In this document: in pieces, positions 5,916 through 7,421 of the stretch
Position numbering within the stretch: the stretch's first letter is position 1
Layout of the letters: every line of letters begins with the position of its first letter
Origin: Flavobacteriales bacterium
GTDB lineage: Bacteria > Bacteroidota > Bacteroidia > NS11-12g > UBA955
Direction of reading: 5' to 3'
NCBI GenBank assembly: GCA_947450405.1
Contig: CANFVI010000079.1
Span: forward strand, 1 to 7,421
Length of the DNA stretch: 7,421 nt
Program-made: the position numbers and the translations under genes
The notes under the pieces: generated by a model
Told to the model about the DNA's origin: nothing
Database searches by the model: none
What the model saw: the letters and a program-made list of their open reading frames with translations, nothing else

Positions 5916-7088
5916 TTAATCGCATGTTGCGCACTTCAAGGTGAATTTCTCTTGAAATTGCGCCTTTACGTAAATGTATTTTGAGGGATTTATTGGGTCG
6001 TTGGTTACAATTTCGCAACCAATGGTTTTTGATCCATTTTTAGTTACTGTATCAAAAATTGCTTCCAAGGTTAATGTTTCTCCTGGGGCAATTGTGTTTT
6101 TATGATCTTTAAATCGCAAGCAAGGACAATCGGGCATGATTTGTTTGATAACGAGATCTTTCTTGCCTGTGTTTTTGATGTCGAAATTGCAAAATAAGTA
6201 GCCACCAGAGGTTTGAGGGCCAAAATCGTGCATAGGCTTCGCAATTTCGATTTTAGGCTGTTTAGCGAGCTCTTTTTGAGAATATTTTGGAAAGTACTGA
6301 CTTCTTTTATAGGTAATATTTAATCCCATCGCGGGAAGTACAACATTGTCGGAGAAAATAGGAACTTGAAAAGCACCAAATCCGTATCCTGGGGCTTTTT
6401 TTCCATCAATAATGACTTTTATTTTTGCAAATTCATTTGGTTCAAGTGAACTTGGAAAATCTAATATTTTGCAATAGGAAGGAAAATCGTCTGGATTAAT
6501 GGGAGTGAAGTTGGTTGTGTATAATGTAGTATTTGTAAGCTTGATATATTGCGAATCTATTCTATTATCGTAAAGGGGTTCAAAAATTACCGCTCCTTTT
6601 TCAAACACCAAACTACCAATTGACTGAGGCGTAGGGGCGCCAATAAAAGTGGCTTTCGGACGGATCACATTTCCCTCTATATCTAAATAAACGAAAGGAG
6701 ATTTAGGTACGTTTGTATAAACAGTAACAGTTTTATGAAATTGGCCTAAATGGTTAGATGTTTCGTAGCGGGTTTCTATATAACCTTTTCCCCCTGGAGG
6801 AATAGAATCAAGTGTCCATGATGGACTCGTACAGCCGCATGATGATTCAACTTTATTGATAAATAGGGGAGCATCGCCGGTATTAGTAAATAAAAAGCGG
6901 TAGGATGCAAATTTCATGGTTTCATCTAACTCACCGTAGTTGTGTTTTTTTGTTTCGAAAGAAATATCTGGGCCCAATTTAATTTTGGGGGCATTGGTCT
7001 TTTTTGTTTGAGCAACTAGAGTAATGGTGCAAAGGGTAAAAAGGATAAATAGAGATTTTTTGAATAGGGTGTGGGTGGACATGTTCAT
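5916..7088 (-). CDS. Exported tandem DUF1573 protein with a C-terminal CxxC
   Basis: A protein of 390 residues from the first ATG, or 388 from the second ATG at 7082-7080, which fits the promoter position better. The signal peptide is hydrophobic at about 11-25 and likely cleaved after Ala26 (LVA-QT). There are two DUF1573 (Ig-like, ASH/Hydin-type) domains. The first covers about 38-140, with FLFTNTGDAPLFINKVESSC (65-84), the hallmark SCGCTSPSW (83-91) and a PPGGKG turn. The second covers about 279-378, with FDIKNTGKKDLVIKQIMPDC (302-321), DCPCLRF (320-326) in place of the usual SCGC, and APGETLTLEAIFDT. The linker at 141-278 appears beta-rich and may hold another Ig-like fold. The protein ends KCATCD, a CxxC at 386-389. 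DUF1573 proteins are widespread and exported in Bacteroidota, but their function is unknown. The gene is convergent with yebC and divergent from rpsL. Confidence 0.9.
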   Translation of the reverse strand: MNMSTHTLFKKSLFILFTLCTITLVAQTKKTNAPKIKLGPDISFETKKHNYGELDETMKFASYRFLFTNTGDAPLFINKVESSCGCTSPSWTLDSIPPGGKGYIETRYETSNHLGQFHKTVTVYTNVPKSPFVYLDIEGNVIRPKATFIGAPTPQSIGSLVFEKGAVIFEPLYDNRIDSQYIKLTNTTLYTTNFTPINPDDFPSYCKILDFPSSLEPNEFAKIKVIIDGKKAPGYGFGAFQVPIFSDNVVLPAMGLNITYKRSQYFPKYSQKELAKQPKIEIAKPMHDFGPQTSGGYLFCNFDIKNTGKKDLVIKQIMPDCPCLRFKDHKNTIAPGETLTLEAIFDTVTKNGSKTIGCEIVTNDPINPSKYIYVKAQFQEKFTLKCATCD

Positions 7089-7090
7089 AA

Positions 7091-7098
7091 CAAATATA
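7091..7098 (-). promoter_or_regulatory. TAnnTTTG promoter element of the DUF1573 gene
   Basis: Read on the minus strand this is TATATTTG, an exact -7 match, with only two bases between it and the first ATG (7088-7086). Transcription would start inside or after that codon, which favours the second ATG (7082-7080) as the true start, on a leaderless or nearly leaderless message. No TTG lies at the -33 distance. Confidence 0.5.
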
Positions 7099-7304
7099 AT
7101 GTATTTACAAAAGACGTAAAAATTGTGGAAATGGTTGCATAAAATGCGTTGTTTTTTTACGACAGTAATTTAAAATGTATTAAAAATGTGGGTAAAGTGA
7201 GTAATTTGAGATAAATGGTTGTGTTTTAAAAGGGGTGTAATGTCTTAAATAACAAGGCAGAAGCATGAAATCTGATATTTTTTTACTTTTTTTTCGAGCA
7301 TGTG

Positions 7305-7335
7305 TTGATTTTAAGAAATAAAAGCGTTAATTTTG
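7305..7335 (+). promoter_or_regulatory. rpsL promoter: TTG -33 and TAnnTTTG -7 boxes
   Basis: TTG at 7305-7307 and TAATTTTG at 7328-7335 are separated by 20 bases, matching the Bacteroidota housekeeping promoter in both boxes and spacing. Transcription should start near 7341-7343, leaving a leader of about 15 bases with no Shine-Dalgarno. This is the best promoter in the window, as expected for a ribosomal-protein operon. The rest of the 7089-7356 gap is AT-rich, and I see no gene or structured RNA in it. Confidence 0.75.
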
Positions 7336-7356
7336 CCGTCCTTTTTGGGAAAAAAT

Positions 7357-7421
7357 ATGCCTACTATTCAACAGTTAATTAGAAAGGGTCGTCAGGAGAT
7401 TACCGTTAAGAGTAAGTCTCC
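7357..7421 (+). CDS. rpsL: Ribosomal protein S12 (uS12), first 21 codons, cut by window edge
   Basis: The reading frame begins MPTIQQLIRKGRQEITVKSK and continues past the right edge. MPTIQQLIRKGR is the invariant bacterial S12 N-terminus, so the identification is firm despite the short stretch. S12 sits at the decoding centre of the 30S subunit; the residues known for streptomycin resistance lie beyond the window. In most bacteria rpsL opens the str operon (rpsL-rpsG-fusA), and this gene probably does too. It has a well-formed promoter directly upstream and is divergent from the DUF1573 gene. Confidence 0.93.
   Translation, partial: MPTIQQLIRKGRQEITVKSKS

Overview
The window comes from an AT-rich member of the phylum Bacteroidota. 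Three things point there. TAnnTTTG promoter elements (the -7 box of this phylum's housekeeping sigma factor) sit just upstream of most genes. Recognisable Shine-Dalgarno sequences are absent. The family set is typical of the phylum: a tandem DUF1573 protein, a TonB-dependent receptor preceded by a small exported protein, and a YebC of the Bacteroidota type. Class and genus cannot be fixed from this window.

Layout, left to right. Positions 1-368 (minus) hold the N-terminal third of a thiolase of the 3-oxoadipyl-CoA type, cut by the window edge. Positions 511-2222 (plus) hold two overlapping paralogous genes for exported DUF3298-like proteins. Positions 2287-5101 (plus) hold a small membrane-anchored or exported protein of unknown function followed by a TonB-dependent outer-membrane receptor of the haem/haemoglobin-receptor-like group. 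The 115-base gap between them carries two hairpins. Positions 5131-5847 (plus) hold a YebC/PmpR (TACO1) family protein with its own promoter element. A strong, symmetric terminator at 5864-5902 separates it from a convergent gene on the minus strand (5916-7088) for an exported protein with two DUF1573 domains. A 268-base AT-rich gap then leads to the first 21 codons of rpsL (ribosomal protein S12) at the right edge, behind the best promoter in the window.

The genes do not form one pathway. The cell-envelope proteins (two DUF3298-like proteins, the small exported protein, the TonB receptor, the DUF1573 protein) sit between housekeeping functions (thiolase, YebC, S12). The only likely functional units are the DUF3298-like pair, which overlap by one base, and the small protein plus TonB receptor, probably an uptake unit for iron, haem or another metal complex.

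No clearly new system is visible. The points most worth a second look are the small protein and its receptor with the two leader hairpins, the altered FRAP/NPNL region of the receptor, the cysteine-rich second DUF3298 paralogue, the C-terminal CxxC of the DUF1573 protein, and promoter elements so close to start codons that several mRNAs may be leaderless.
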